64,000 nt of DNA from Lacinutrix sp. C3R15. GTDB lineage: Bacteria > Bacteroidota > Bacteroidia > Flavobacteriales > Flavobacteriaceae. The DNA lies in NCBI RefSeq assembly GCF_018860825.1, contig NZ_JAHKPZ010000004.1:310001-374000 (forward strand), read 5' to 3'. The notes below the pieces were generated by a model that saw only the letters and a program-made list of their open reading frames with translations, was not told where the DNA came from and ran no database searches. The translations under genes were made by a program, and so were the position numbers. Below, in pieces: positions 8,376-16,861 of this stretch (position 1 is the stretch's first letter; every line of letters begins with the position of its first letter).

Positions 8376-9586
8376 AGTTTTTTGTTATTAAATGTTTTGG
8401 CTATTCCAGCAGTTTCTACACGGAAATTATAATTTCCGTTTTGGTACACTGCAGGCTTTAAATTGAAGGTAACATAGCCATTAAAAGATGTTTTTGTAAT
8501 GGTATCTACAAGCGTGTTATTTTTGTAAATTAATAGTTTTACCTGCAAACCATCGGGAATCATTTGCTTCATAAAACTTTGCAAAGGGCCAACTAAAATT
8601 TTACGATTTTTGTTGGTAAAGGCAATATCAAAATCATCAATAACACTTTGGTAATTTAGTGTAATAGTATCGCTTTCTGCCATACCATCTATATAAGCTT
8701 TTATGTTCCAGGTATCTTTAAAATCGGGATGAATCATTTTAGAAGTTGCTATTCCTTTGATAGTAGTTCCTGTCGTTTTTAAAATATTTCCGTTTTCAGT
8801 GGTTATAAAAAAAGTAACAAATGTACCATCGCTAACCACGTTATCTTGCTTGTCTTTAATTACAGAAGTTGCAAAAGTTGTAACCTGATTTCCGTCGGCG
8901 TAATTATGTGGTCGCTTTGCTGAAATTTTAAAATCTGTAGGAATTGCAGCCCATACCTGAATAGTGAATTCTTTTGAATTGACTCCTAAACTTTCCGATG
9001 AAACTAACATTCGTCCACTTTTTCTTTTGGAATATATATTTTTATAAGCTATTAAATTTTTGGTAAAAATGGCTTCTTTTTCTTCGGAAGCTAAAAACTG
9101 AAACTTTGCATTTACCTTGGTGTTTGTTGGTACAGGGTTGTCTAGAGAATCGGTAGGAATAACAACCAACATGGTGTAATCTGTTTCTCCAGCTTCAATA
9201 CTTGGCGGACCAATATAGGTTTCTATGGTGGCTACTTCTGCTTTTGGATTAAGGTTAAATTGCCCTGAAACAGATTCTTTTTCTTGTAATAATTTCCAAA
9301 GAACAACTCCAGTTTTTTTAGTGATGTTTTCTGGTATTTTATATTGAATTACATTGTTTTTTAATAATGCTTCAACCAAAGTTGAACCATAACTATTCGA
9401 GCAATAGAGTAGTGGTTTTTCGCCTTCGGAAGCCGTAAATTCTAAAACAACAGCATTTCCAACTTCATAATCTGTTTGTGTAGTTAATAAGATGCTAGGA
9501 GGCCTTGTTTCGTTTTGTTGCGCAACAGCAAAAGAGGATAATAAAATTAAACCTAAAAGAAATATGAATGTGCGTATACCTTGCAT
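8369..9586 (-). CDS. Secreted beta-sandwich (Ig-like) protein of unknown function
   Basis: The 405-residue protein has a Sec signal peptide (cleavage after AVAQ). The mature part is beta-rich, and the region around residues 215-320 (with DGNQVTTFATSVIKDKQDN and GTFVTFFITTENG) resembles invasin/Big-type Ig-like domains. No catalytic motif is seen. The start codon shares one base with the stop of the upstream giant membrane protein (TAATG) and its end overlaps the GH5-like gene, so the three proteins are translationally linked. It may be a periplasmic scaffold that presents the polymer to the hydrolase or exporter; that role is inferred from context only. Confidence 0.7.
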   Translation of the reverse strand: MQGIRTFIFLLGLILLSSFAVAQQNETRPPSILLTTQTDYEVGNAVVLEFTASEGEKPLLYCSNSYGSTLVEALLKNNVIQYKIPENITKKTGVVLWKLLQEKESVSGQFNLNPKAEVATIETYIGPPSIEAGETDYTMLVVIPTDSLDNPVPTNTKVNAKFQFLASEEKEAIFTKNLIAYKNIYSKRKSGRMLVSSESLGVNSKEFTIQVWAAIPTDFKISAKRPHNYADGNQVTTFATSVIKDKQDNVVSDGTFVTFFITTENGNILKTTGTTIKGIATSKMIHPDFKDTWNIKAYIDGMAESDTITLNYQSVIDDFDIAFTNKNRKILVGPLQSFMKQMIPDGLQVKLLIYKNNTLVDTITKTSFNGYVTFNLKPAVYQNGNYNFRVETAGIAKTFNNKKLW

Positions 9587-12500
9587 TAATTTGGACTTCC
9601 TATATATGTGTTAATTTCTATTTTAATATAACTAAAATCGGGATGATCTATTTTTTGTAATTGCGCATCGCTATGGTTTTCTATTCTGTTTGGCACTATT
9701 TTTCCAGCAATAGCATCGTTTGGTAAGCCATTTACAAAAATGTTATCCATATTGGTGTTAATGATTTTTACTTGTCCATTTTTTAATATTCTATATTCAA
9801 AATCTTGTTTGCGTTGTTGTCGCACGCCTTCTTTTACAAATAAATGATCTACCCAAACCATGTTTTTATTAGTATCGTAATAGGTAATTAATAGTTGAGG
9901 TATGGTAATTTCCTGGATCCCACTATTAAATAAGTTTCCGTTTATCGTTTCTTCTTTAATATCAATAGCGCTTAATACTACATTTTTGTATAAATCTGAC
10001 CCTGAAACATTTCCTGCTACTTGCAAGTTGAATTTGGTAGGTTGCTCTTCAAAGGCAACAGGAGTAAATTCATCTGGATTAAACGTATCTGGAATAGAAT
10101 CTTGGGTTCTAGACCAAGCAATGCCTTCAAAATTAATACGGAAACTAGTGGACTCTTTAGGCATTAATTTATGCTTTACATGATATTTAGCATTGTAAGT
10201 AGCGAGTTCTTTATTGTCATCGTTGTATAAGGTTCCTTTTAAAATAACATCTGCAGGTACATTATCTATATTTTGTACTTCACCAATTATGGCATAACTA
10301 CCATCATATTGCACCAATTTAGCCGAAATAACTTCTAAGACAGGTTGTTTTAAAATGTCTTCATGATGGGTTTGTTCTGTTGTAATGCGTCGTCTACCTT
10401 GATTAAAGTATTTTGTTGCATTGTTAGCGTATAGTTGGTCTGGTGGTAAATCGTTATTTAAATCATCTGGTTGTAAATACCATTTTCCTTTTCTTTTGGA
10501 TAAGGATTTATAATCTATTTTTTCAATTTTCTCTAAAGGTGTAATCCATTGTGTTGTCACCTTTGCAGAGACTGTACTATCGTTATGTGTTGTAATTTCT
10601 GTTGCAATAGCATCCATTTTGGCATAGCTGCTTAGTAAACCATCGGTTACAGAAATTTCTAACATGTATTGTGCAATAGGTAGCTGGTTTTCGGGGTCGA
10701 TTAAGCTATGTGCTTTTTCAAATTCTTTAAAATCTAAAGCGTCATAATAAGCAATAATGGCGTTTTCAGGGCTGCGTTGCGAATCGTTTTTTAGGTAAAA
10801 TAAATAAATACCATAACACACAACTATAGCTAAAAATAGAGACCAGATATGTGTAATGCGCAGTACGTTTCTGTTAAATTTATGATACTTAGTTGGAAAC
10901 TTTAAAAAATCAGGTGTAGATTTTATACGTGTTTTTAACATGTTTACCCAAAGCATTTGTATGTTTAAAATAAATGCGATTAACACGGTTAAAAAAGGCA
11001 TAATTCCCCAATGTATTTTTAGCCATTTAGCAACATCTTCTTTTGGTAAAATAGAAGATACAGGAGGAATGTTTAAACGTTCCCAAACCATAATACCGTT
11101 TTCTAATTGACGTAAGCGTTGCCATCCACAAAAGTAGAGGATAGGATCGTAAAACTTATCGTTAGAAAATATATATTTTAGATTGTATTTTTCTGGTGTG
11201 GTTAAAAATTGCTGTAAAGATCCTATACCAGCAACTCCTTTAAACTTAGAGTTTTCTAAACGCTCAATAGGTCGAGTGGTTAACTCTGGTAGTCTTCTTG
11301 CAGAGTGGTAGTTACCATCTACTGTCATGGCGTTGGTTTGTGCACTTAACCAAGCCATTTGGTCTCCAAAACCTAAGGTTAAAAAGCGCCATTTATCATG
11401 ATCATCTTGATTTAAGAAATTCACAATAGGTAACATTTTTATTTTCTGTGGTTGCGAGGGTCTAAAGTAGTTAAGACTCATGGTAAAAACTACCATAAAT
11501 ACCATTAGTCCTGCTAATATGCCACCAATAATTCTGTGATAAACAGCGCCAAATTTAGATTGAATGCGCGCTTTTAAATCGCCTTCTGTAAAACGATAGG
11601 CAAACTCGCCCATTAGTGGTATAGATAAGATGGAAGCCCAAAGGGTAAATCTATCTAAGGTTAAAATATTAAATGCAGTTTCGCCTAACATTTTTAAAGG
11701 TATTGGCGTGGTTCCTCCTGTTCCTAAAATGGTACAAATGGTTACAGATAAACCAAAAAACAAATACCTTTTGCTGTAATACCTGTAAAATATATAAGGT
11801 AATAGTACTAATAAAATTCCCCATGGAATTAAAAAGAAAACTAAACCAGAGGAGGTGATTTCTAGAAAGTTATCACGTGAGCCATGTGGAATAGGAACCT
11901 GTGTAATTGGGTTAGCTTTTGAGTTTAACCAATACGGAAAAATACAACCTACAATGAGGACTAAGGATAACATTCCAAAGCTTAAAATACGCTTAAAAAG
12001 TTTGAAAAAAGTATTCAAAAATATTTTGAAAGTTACTTCTTTCATCGTGTTTACTTGCTCTCGAGAAACATCCATAATGACCATTCCTATTAAAGGAAAA
12101 ATAAAAAATACCATTCCAAAAATGGGTGTCACATGATGAGAAGTAACAGTAACAGCTATTAAAGATAGCGATGTGGCTAAGTACCATTTTTTACCTGTTT
12201 TTAGCCACAGGTAAATCTCTGGTAAGGCATGCATTAATACCGAAACACCAACAATACTTGGTAATTGTCCAAAAATATGAAGTGTTTCTATAAACGAAGA
12301 AGAAAACACCGCTAGTACACAAGCATAACCGGCTACAGTTTTGTTACCTGTTATTAATAAAGAAAAACGATAGGCTCCTGTAACAAATAAAACTATAGCA
12401 ATTAAAGCAACGCTAAACATGCCAAACTTTAAACCGCCAATCATAGAGAGTAGCGCTATAGATTGATGCACTAAAGGAGGATAACTTTGAACCGTAAAAC

Positions 12501-12675
12501 CAGTATACCACTCATAGTTCCATGGTTCAAACCAACTATTAGCATAATGATCTGCAAAAAACAGATGTATTAAGGCATCATAAGTAGTTTCTAAAGTAAA
12601 AAATATAGAACTACCATGAAAAGCCAATCCTAAAAGAATGGCAGTGATTAAGTATTTATTTGAGGTTTCCTTCAT
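9586..12675 (-). CDS. Giant multispanning membrane protein, PTPS-related/GT-C-like, with C-terminal FxLyd-like domain
   Basis: The 1029-residue protein has about 12-13 transmembrane segments in residues 1-560. Its first outer loop (TYDALIHLFFADHY, then a W/Y-rich stretch) resembles the membrane domain called 6-pyruvoyl-tetrahydropterin synthase-related, a GT-C-like membrane fold. A further transmembrane segment near 605-625 is followed by an NTF2-like region (about 640-740) and a beta-sandwich typical of FxLyd domains (IGEVQNIDNVPADV). A role as the membrane glycosyltransferase or synthase component of the polysaccharide system is a fair inference. It is the first gene of the minus-strand operon with the beta-sandwich protein and the GH5-like hydrolase, and is divergent from the response-regulator/GT gene. 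Confidence 0.75.
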   Translation of the reverse strand: MKETSNKYLITAILLGLAFHGSSIFFTLETTYDALIHLFFADHYANSWFEPWNYEWYTGFTVQSYPPLVHQSIALLSMIGGLKFGMFSVALIAIVLFVTGAYRFSLLITGNKTVAGYACVLAVFSSSFIETLHIFGQLPSIVGVSVLMHALPEIYLWLKTGKKWYLATSLSLIAVTVTSHHVTPIFGMVFFIFPLIGMVIMDVSREQVNTMKEVTFKIFLNTFFKLFKRILSFGMLSLVLIVGCIFPYWLNSKANPITQVPIPHGSRDNFLEITSSGLVFFLIPWGILLVLLPYIFYRYYSKRYLFFGLSVTICTILGTGGTTPIPLKMLGETAFNILTLDRFTLWASILSIPLMGEFAYRFTEGDLKARIQSKFGAVYHRIIGGILAGLMVFMVVFTMSLNYFRPSQPQKIKMLPIVNFLNQDDHDKWRFLTLGFGDQMAWLSAQTNAMTVDGNYHSARRLPELTTRPIERLENSKFKGVAGIGSLQQFLTTPEKYNLKYIFSNDKFYDPILYFCGWQRLRQLENGIMVWERLNIPPVSSILPKEDVAKWLKIHWGIMPFLTVLIAFILNIQMLWVNMLKTRIKSTPDFLKFPTKYHKFNRNVLRITHIWSLFLAIVVCYGIYLFYLKNDSQRSPENAIIAYYDALDFKEFEKAHSLIDPENQLPIAQYMLEISVTDGLLSSYAKMDAIATEITTHNDSTVSAKVTTQWITPLEKIEKIDYKSLSKRKGKWYLQPDDLNNDLPPDQLYANNATKYFNQGRRRITTEQTHHEDILKQPVLEVISAKLVQYDGSYAIIGEVQNIDNVPADVILKGTLYNDDNKELATYNAKYHVKHKLMPKESTSFRINFEGIAWSRTQDSIPDTFNPDEFTPVAFEEQPTKFNLQVAGNVSGSDLYKNVVLSAIDIKEETINGNLFNSGIQEITIPQLLITYYDTNKNMVWVDHLFVKEGVRQQRKQDFEYRILKNGQVKIINTNMDNIFVNGLPNDAIAGKIVPNRIENHSDAQLQKIDHPDFSYIKIEINTYIGSPN

Positions 12676-12735
12676 TTAAAGCCTAAGCTACAATAATATG
12701 GTAAAGATAAATAAATATAATAGTGCTTCCATTTT

Positions 12736-12825
12736 TAATTATCTATAGCAATCTACCATTCGTCGACACTTAGCTATAGGTTAAACTAAATAACAAATTT
12801 AGGGTTGTCTTCTCTTGTACATTTG
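12736..12825 (+). promoter_or_regulatory. Promoter C of the exopolysaccharide locus
   Basis: CATTCGTCGACAC at 12757-12769 lies exactly 61 bp upstream of a perfect TAnnTTTG element (TACATTTG, 12818-12825). Weaker copies lie 21 bp upstream (TAATTATCTATAG, 12736) and about 22 bp downstream (12779). The start codon of the receiver-GT2 gene is 31 bp after the -7 element. The site may also act on the divergent operon starting at 12675. Confidence 0.65.
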
Positions 12826-12855
12826 TACCATCAACAACACATAAATACACTTATT

Positions 12856-14040
12856 ATGAAAGTTTTAGCAATAGATGATCAACAATTAGTATTACTGCCT
12901 TTACAAAAAAGATTAGCCGAATTAGGTTATGAAGTGCAAATAGAAACAGATGCAGCTAAAGGATTAGAATTATATGACTCTTTTAGTCCAGATTTAGTAA
13001 TAGTAGATATTAATATGCCAGGAGTTTCTGGATTAGAAGTTGTAAAATATATAAGACTTACTAAAAATTCTCAAACACCAATCATGGTTTTATCTGGAGA
13101 TACTAAAGACGAAACAATTACTGAAGGTTTTGAATTAGGTATTAACGATTACATGAAAAAGCCATTAAGCTTAAATGAAATTAGTGCACGTGTAAAACGA
13201 TTAATTGGTGCTCCAGTAATGCAACACAAAGTCGCTAAAAGTAATGTAATGATACAAGAGCGTTGTGTTGGTGTTGTTATCCCTTGTTATAATGAAGAAG
13301 AACGTTTATTAAGTGAAGAGTTTATTTCTTATATCGATAAAAATTCTGGTTACCATTTATGTTTTGTAAATGATGGGAGTAAAGATAAAACCTTACACGT
13401 TTTAAAAGAACTACAAAAGGGAAGAGAAGACTTTATAACTGTTTATGACTGTGAAAAAAACGGAGGAAAAGCAGAAGCTGTACGTTTAGGAATGTTACAC
13501 ATGGCTAAAAAAGAAGATTTAGATTATATAGGTTTTCTTGATGCAGATTTATCTACAGACTTAGCAGATTTTGACGATTTAGTAAAAACTATTGAAACTT
13601 CAGAATTTAAAATTGTTAGTGGTTCAAGAATCTCAAGAATGGGAGCAAATATTACTAAAGAATCTGCAAGAAAAATAATTAGTTTAACTATCAATTTTAT
13701 AATTAGAAAGATTTTAAAAATGGATTTTAAAGACACGCAATGTGGTGCTAAAATCTTTCATAAAGATGTAATTGACATTGCATTTGGTAAAAAATTTGTA
13801 ACCCAATGGATTTTTGATGTAGAGATCTTTAAAAGAATGCGTATTCATTTTGGATTAAATGAAGCAAAAGCAATGCTTTGTGAGCAACCATTAAAAAGAT
13901 GGGTCCATGCAGATGGTTCTAAACTATCTATGAAAGATTCTGTAAAAATTGTAGGACAATTAGCGCAGATTGCTTGGGTGTATAGAGCTAAAAAGCAAAT
14001 AGTAAAACCTGTAGCTACAACAACGTTACATACTGTTTAA
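12856..14040 (+). CDS. Response regulator receiver domain fused to GT2 glycosyltransferase
   Basis: I chose the ATG at 12856 (394 residues) over one at 12805 because the receiver domain begins there (MKVLAIDDQQ) and the earlier ATG lies before the promoter -7 element at 12818. Residues 1-118 form a complete receiver: acidic pair D7-D8, phosphoacceptor D51 (VDINMPG), S80 and K102 (KKP). After a short linker, residues about 136-370 form a GT2 domain of the DPM1/ALG5 type with VIPCYNEEE, VNDGSKD, the metal-binding D229-A-D231 and an RW motif near the C-terminus. No transmembrane segment is present. Receiver domains normally control DNA-binding or cyclic-nucleotide output; direct coupling to a sugar transferase is rare. 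It suggests phosphorylation-controlled polymer synthesis. No histidine kinase is encoded nearby. Confidence 0.92.
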   Translation: MKVLAIDDQQLVLLPLQKRLAELGYEVQIETDAAKGLELYDSFSPDLVIVDINMPGVSGLEVVKYIRLTKNSQTPIMVLSGDTKDETITEGFELGINDYMKKPLSLNEISARVKRLIGAPVMQHKVAKSNVMIQERCVGVVIPCYNEEERLLSEEFISYIDKNSGYHLCFVNDGSKDKTLHVLKELQKGREDFITVYDCEKNGGKAEAVRLGMLHMAKKEDLDYIGFLDADLSTDLADFDDLVKTIETSEFKIVSGSRISRMGANITKESARKIISLTINFIIRKILKMDFKDTQCGAKIFHKDVIDIAFGKKFVTQWIFDVEIFKRMRIHFGLNEAKAMLCEQPLKRWVHADGSKLSMKDSVKIVGQLAQIAWVYRAKKQIVKPVATTTLHTV

Positions 14041-14068
14041 TTAACTAAAAATTAGAACTACCAAATTT

Positions 14069-14554
14069 ATGAAATTAGGTATTATTATCATCTTCCATAA
14101 TAACGAAAAAGAAATAGATACTTCTTTTTTTATAGATCAAATCAAGCAAACTGCAAATCTAGAATTATGCTTAGTAAATAACGATAGTAAAGATGATACG
14201 TATCAATTATTAAAAACAGTAAAAGCGTCTTGTAGTAATGTGTCTGTAGTTAATGTTAGAAAATTTACATCAGATAATGCAGCAGTAAAAGCAGGAGCCA
14301 GATATATGTATAATGCATTTAATCTAAAACATTTAGGGTATGTATCCATAAATATGTTAAACATAAAGCACCATGGTTTAAATGGTTTGCTACAAGTAAT
14401 ATCTAAAAACCAAGAGCTCATTTTAAACTATAATTATTACGCTTTAAAAAAGAAGCAAACTTTAAAACAGCGTTTATTTTCTGTAACAGATTATTTAAAG
14501 CAATTAAAAGTTAATAATCATTTTATTAATCTTCAATACCAAACAAACCTATAA
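14069..14554 (+). CDS. Short GT2-like protein lacking the DxD motif, probable pseudo-enzyme
   Basis: The 161-residue protein resembles the first part of the GT2 domain just upstream: IIIFHNNEKE matches the VIPCYNEEE region and LCLVNNDSKDDTYQLLK matches LCFVNDGSKDKTLHVLK. At the position of the metal-binding DAD, it has NML within YVSINMLNI. It ends soon after the GT-A nucleotide-binding half. It is therefore probably not catalytic. Its intact frame and place between the receiver-GT2 gene (28-bp gap) and manA (11-bp gap) argue that it is a maintained regulatory or structural subunit and not debris, but a decaying paralog is possible. Confidence 0.75.
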   Translation: MKLGIIIIFHNNEKEIDTSFFIDQIKQTANLELCLVNNDSKDDTYQLLKTVKASCSNVSVVNVRKFTSDNAAVKAGARYMYNAFNLKHLGYVSINMLNIKHHGLNGLLQVISKNQELILNYNYYALKKKQTLKQRLFSVTDYLKQLKVNNHFINLQYQTNL

Positions 14555-14565
14555 AAACAACAATT

Positions 14566-15567
14566 ATGAAAGTATATCCAATAAAATTCAATCCAATATT
14601 AAAAGAAAAAATCTGGGGAGGAAACAAACTAGGAAACCTTTTAGGAAAAGATACAAACAAAGATAATGTAGGTGAAAGTTGGGAGATTTCTGATGTAAAC
14701 GGAAACATTTCAGAAGTAGGTAATGGTGTTTATAAAGGAGAAAATTTAAAAACGTTAATTGAAAATCATGAAGCAGCGCTTTTAGGAACAGAGAACTTTG
14801 CAAATTTTGGCTATAATTTTCCGTTATTAATTAAATTTTTAGATGCAAAAACAGATTTGTCTGTACAGGTGCATCCAGATAATACCATGGCAAAAAAGCA
14901 CCATAATAGTTTTGGTAAAACAGAAATGTGGTATATTATGGATAGCGATGAAAAAGCAGATATTGTTTTAGGCTTAAAGGATAAAACTACAAATCCAGAG
15001 GTTTTAAACCATATAAATGCAAATAATGTAGATGCTGTTTTTAATAGAGAGCAAGTAAAAAAAGGAGATAGTTTTTTTATTCCTGCAGGAAAAATTCATG
15101 CTATTGGTGCAGGTGTATTAGCTGCAGAAATACAACAAACAAGCGATATTACTTATCGTGTTTACGATTGGGATAGAACGGATGATTCTGGACAAAAAAG
15201 AGAATTACACACCCAATTAGCAGAACAAGCAACCAAACAGTTTGACTCAAACGGAAAAGCAGCATATAATTTACAACCAAATGCAAGTGCTAGTTTAGTA
15301 AGTTGTGAATATTTTACAACCAACATTTTAGATGTAACCAATCACCAACTAAAGGATTACAGTAGCTTAGATTCTTTTGTCATTTTTATGTGTGTAGAAG
15401 GTGAAGCAACTATAGCTGCTGGTTTACATACCGAAACCATAAAAATGGGTGAAACTATTTTAATTCCTGCCAATACAAAAGAGGTTGCATTTAGCGCTAC
15501 TAATGCAAAATTATTAGAGGTTTATGTAGATAAAGGATTGGTGCAAAACATGCAACAAGCGTCTTAA
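14566..15567 (+). CDS. manA: Mannose-6-phosphate isomerase (type I, class I-like)
   Basis: The 333-residue protein has the family features: the N-terminal KFNPILKEKIWGG, the zinc-binding QVHPD with downstream Glu (KTEMWYI), the C-terminal metal His in IPAGKIHAIG, and the Arg in DITYRVYDWDR. The enzyme interconverts fructose-6-phosphate and mannose-6-phosphate, the entry to GDP-mannose. Short manA proteins of about 320 residues are usual in Bacteroidota. As the third gene of the promoter C unit, it probably supplies mannose-type precursors for the polysaccharide made by this locus. Its stop is only 7 bp from the end of the convergent ligase gene, with no terminator visible. Confidence 0.93.
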   Translation: MKVYPIKFNPILKEKIWGGNKLGNLLGKDTNKDNVGESWEISDVNGNISEVGNGVYKGENLKTLIENHEAALLGTENFANFGYNFPLLIKFLDAKTDLSVQVHPDNTMAKKHHNSFGKTEMWYIMDSDEKADIVLGLKDKTTNPEVLNHINANNVDAVFNREQVKKGDSFFIPAGKIHAIGAGVLAAEIQQTSDITYRVYDWDRTDDSGQKRELHTQLAEQATKQFDSNGKAAYNLQPNASASLVSCEYFTTNILDVTNHQLKDYSSLDSFVIFMCVEGEATIAAGLHTETIKMGETILIPANTKEVAFSATNAKLLEVYVDKGLVQNMQQAS

Positions 15568-15574
15568 TATAATA

Positions 15575-16861
15575 TCATCGCTTATCAATCACCAAAATAG
15601 GCTTTCTACTCATTGCAGGAAATTGTAGTTTTAATATTTCCTTTTTATCATGAAAGGCAATTTTTGGCGCAACACGAAGTTTGGCTCTAAAGTGATCTTT
15701 AATACTTTGTAATAATTTTTCGGAAGGATTTGTTGCTGCAATTTTTATTAAAATTTCGTCGGTACCAATATCATTATGAGAAATCTCGATAATATAACTT
15801 TCTACTGCATTAAAATCGTTTAAAATATTATCCATTGCTGGCGGATACAAAGTGGTTCCTTTATATTTTATCATTTGTTTTTTTCTACCAACAACAGGTC
15901 CTAAACGCATGGTGTTTCTGCCACAAGCACAAGCTTCTTCATTAGCTTTTACCATGTCTCCGGTTTTAAAACGAAGTAGTGGCATACCTTCAATTCCTAA
16001 AGTAGTAATGGTTAATTCGCCAACTTCACCAGCAGCAACTACTTTATCTTTATCGTCTAAAATTTCAACAATAATAAGTTCGGGATGATGGTGTCCTCCT
16101 TGTTGGTGCTCACATTCGGTAAAAGCAGTATTCATTTCGGTAGAAGCATAGGTAGAATACAATTCAATATTCCACTTTGCTGTTATTTTTTGCGATAAGG
16201 TATTTAAACTAAAATCCTGATCGCGTAAGGGCTCGCCAATACAGATTGCTCCTTTAACTCCAGACGCATTGACATCAATACCTTGTTGTTCTGCATATTC
16301 TATAAGTTTTAATAAAAATGAAGGAACTGCAATAAGGTAGGTTGGTTTAAATTTTAAAATAGAATCCCATTGTAATTCTGGTATTCCAGCACCAACTCTA
16401 ATAATTCCTGCACCAAGTTTACGTACACCAAGAAAGTAAGCAATTCCTGCCATAAAACGTCTATCAATAGTAGTCATAAGCTGCACAATATCATCTTGGC
16501 CAACTCCAGCACACGCAAAAGAAATGGCTTCGTTATAGGCTAAACGCTCTAAGTCATTATCTGTTAAAGCAAAGGTTACAGGATCTCCTAGAGTACCAGA
16601 AGTAGTTACGTAATCTATAATTTTACTTTTTGGTACACACAAAAAATCATCATTATTTTGTTGTAATTGGTCTTTGGTTGTAACTGGTATTTTAGATAAA
16701 TCTTCAATAGATTTAATACTATCAATAGCAATGTTGTTTTTGGCAAAAATGCGTTTGTAATATGTAGAATTTTTATTTAAATACGCTAGTAATTCAGCTA
16801 ACTTTTCTTCTTGAAAAGCTTTTATTTCTTGCGTTGATGCTTGTTCTATTTTAGGAATCAT
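15575..16861 (-). CDS. Phenylacetate-CoA ligase family adenylate-forming enzyme
   Basis: The 428-residue protein has the phenylacetate-CoA ligase layout: TTSGTLGDPV (ATP-binding P-loop), the aromatic-acid binding core, YSTYASTEMN (A5-like motif), RFKTGDM (A7/A8) and a C-terminal subdomain with KLRVAP. It carries a Cys/His pair-rich insert (CEHQQGGHHH, ACACGR) like the structural zinc site in this family. Homologs in flexirubin clusters are thought to activate the aryl starter acid or a fatty acid. The likely substrate here is p-coumarate or a related cinnamate made by the tyrosine ammonia-lyase. The start overlaps the end of the C45 gene by 4 bp. It is the last gene of the pigment operon. Confidence 0.85.
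   Translation of the reverse strand: MIPKIEQASTQEIKAFQEEKLAELLAYLNKNSTYYKRIFAKNNIAIDSIKSIEDLSKIPVTTKDQLQQNNDDFLCVPKSKIIDYVTTSGTLGDPVTFALTDNDLERLAYNEAISFACAGVGQDDIVQLMTTIDRRFMAGIAYFLGVRKLGAGIIRVGAGIPELQWDSILKFKPTYLIAVPSFLLKLIEYAEQQGIDVNASGVKGAICIGEPLRDQDFSLNTLSQKITAKWNIELYSTYASTEMNTAFTECEHQQGGHHHPELIIVEILDDKDKVVAAGEVGELTITTLGIEGMPLLRFKTGDMVKANEEACACGRNTMRLGPVVGRKKQMIKYKGTTLYPPAMDNILNDFNAVESYIIEISHNDIGTDEILIKIAATNPSEKLLQSIKDHFRAKLRVAPKIAFHDKKEILKLQFPAMSRKPILVIDKR

Noticed and set aside
12805-12855. Longer start for the receiver-GT2 gene at 12805
   Set aside because: The extra 17 residues do not resemble a receiver domain, and this ATG lies upstream of the -7 element TACATTTG at 12818, so it would not be in the transcript.
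15567-15575. Terminator between manA and the ligase gene
   Set aside because: The convergent stop codons are only 7 bp apart and I see no hairpin with a T-run there.
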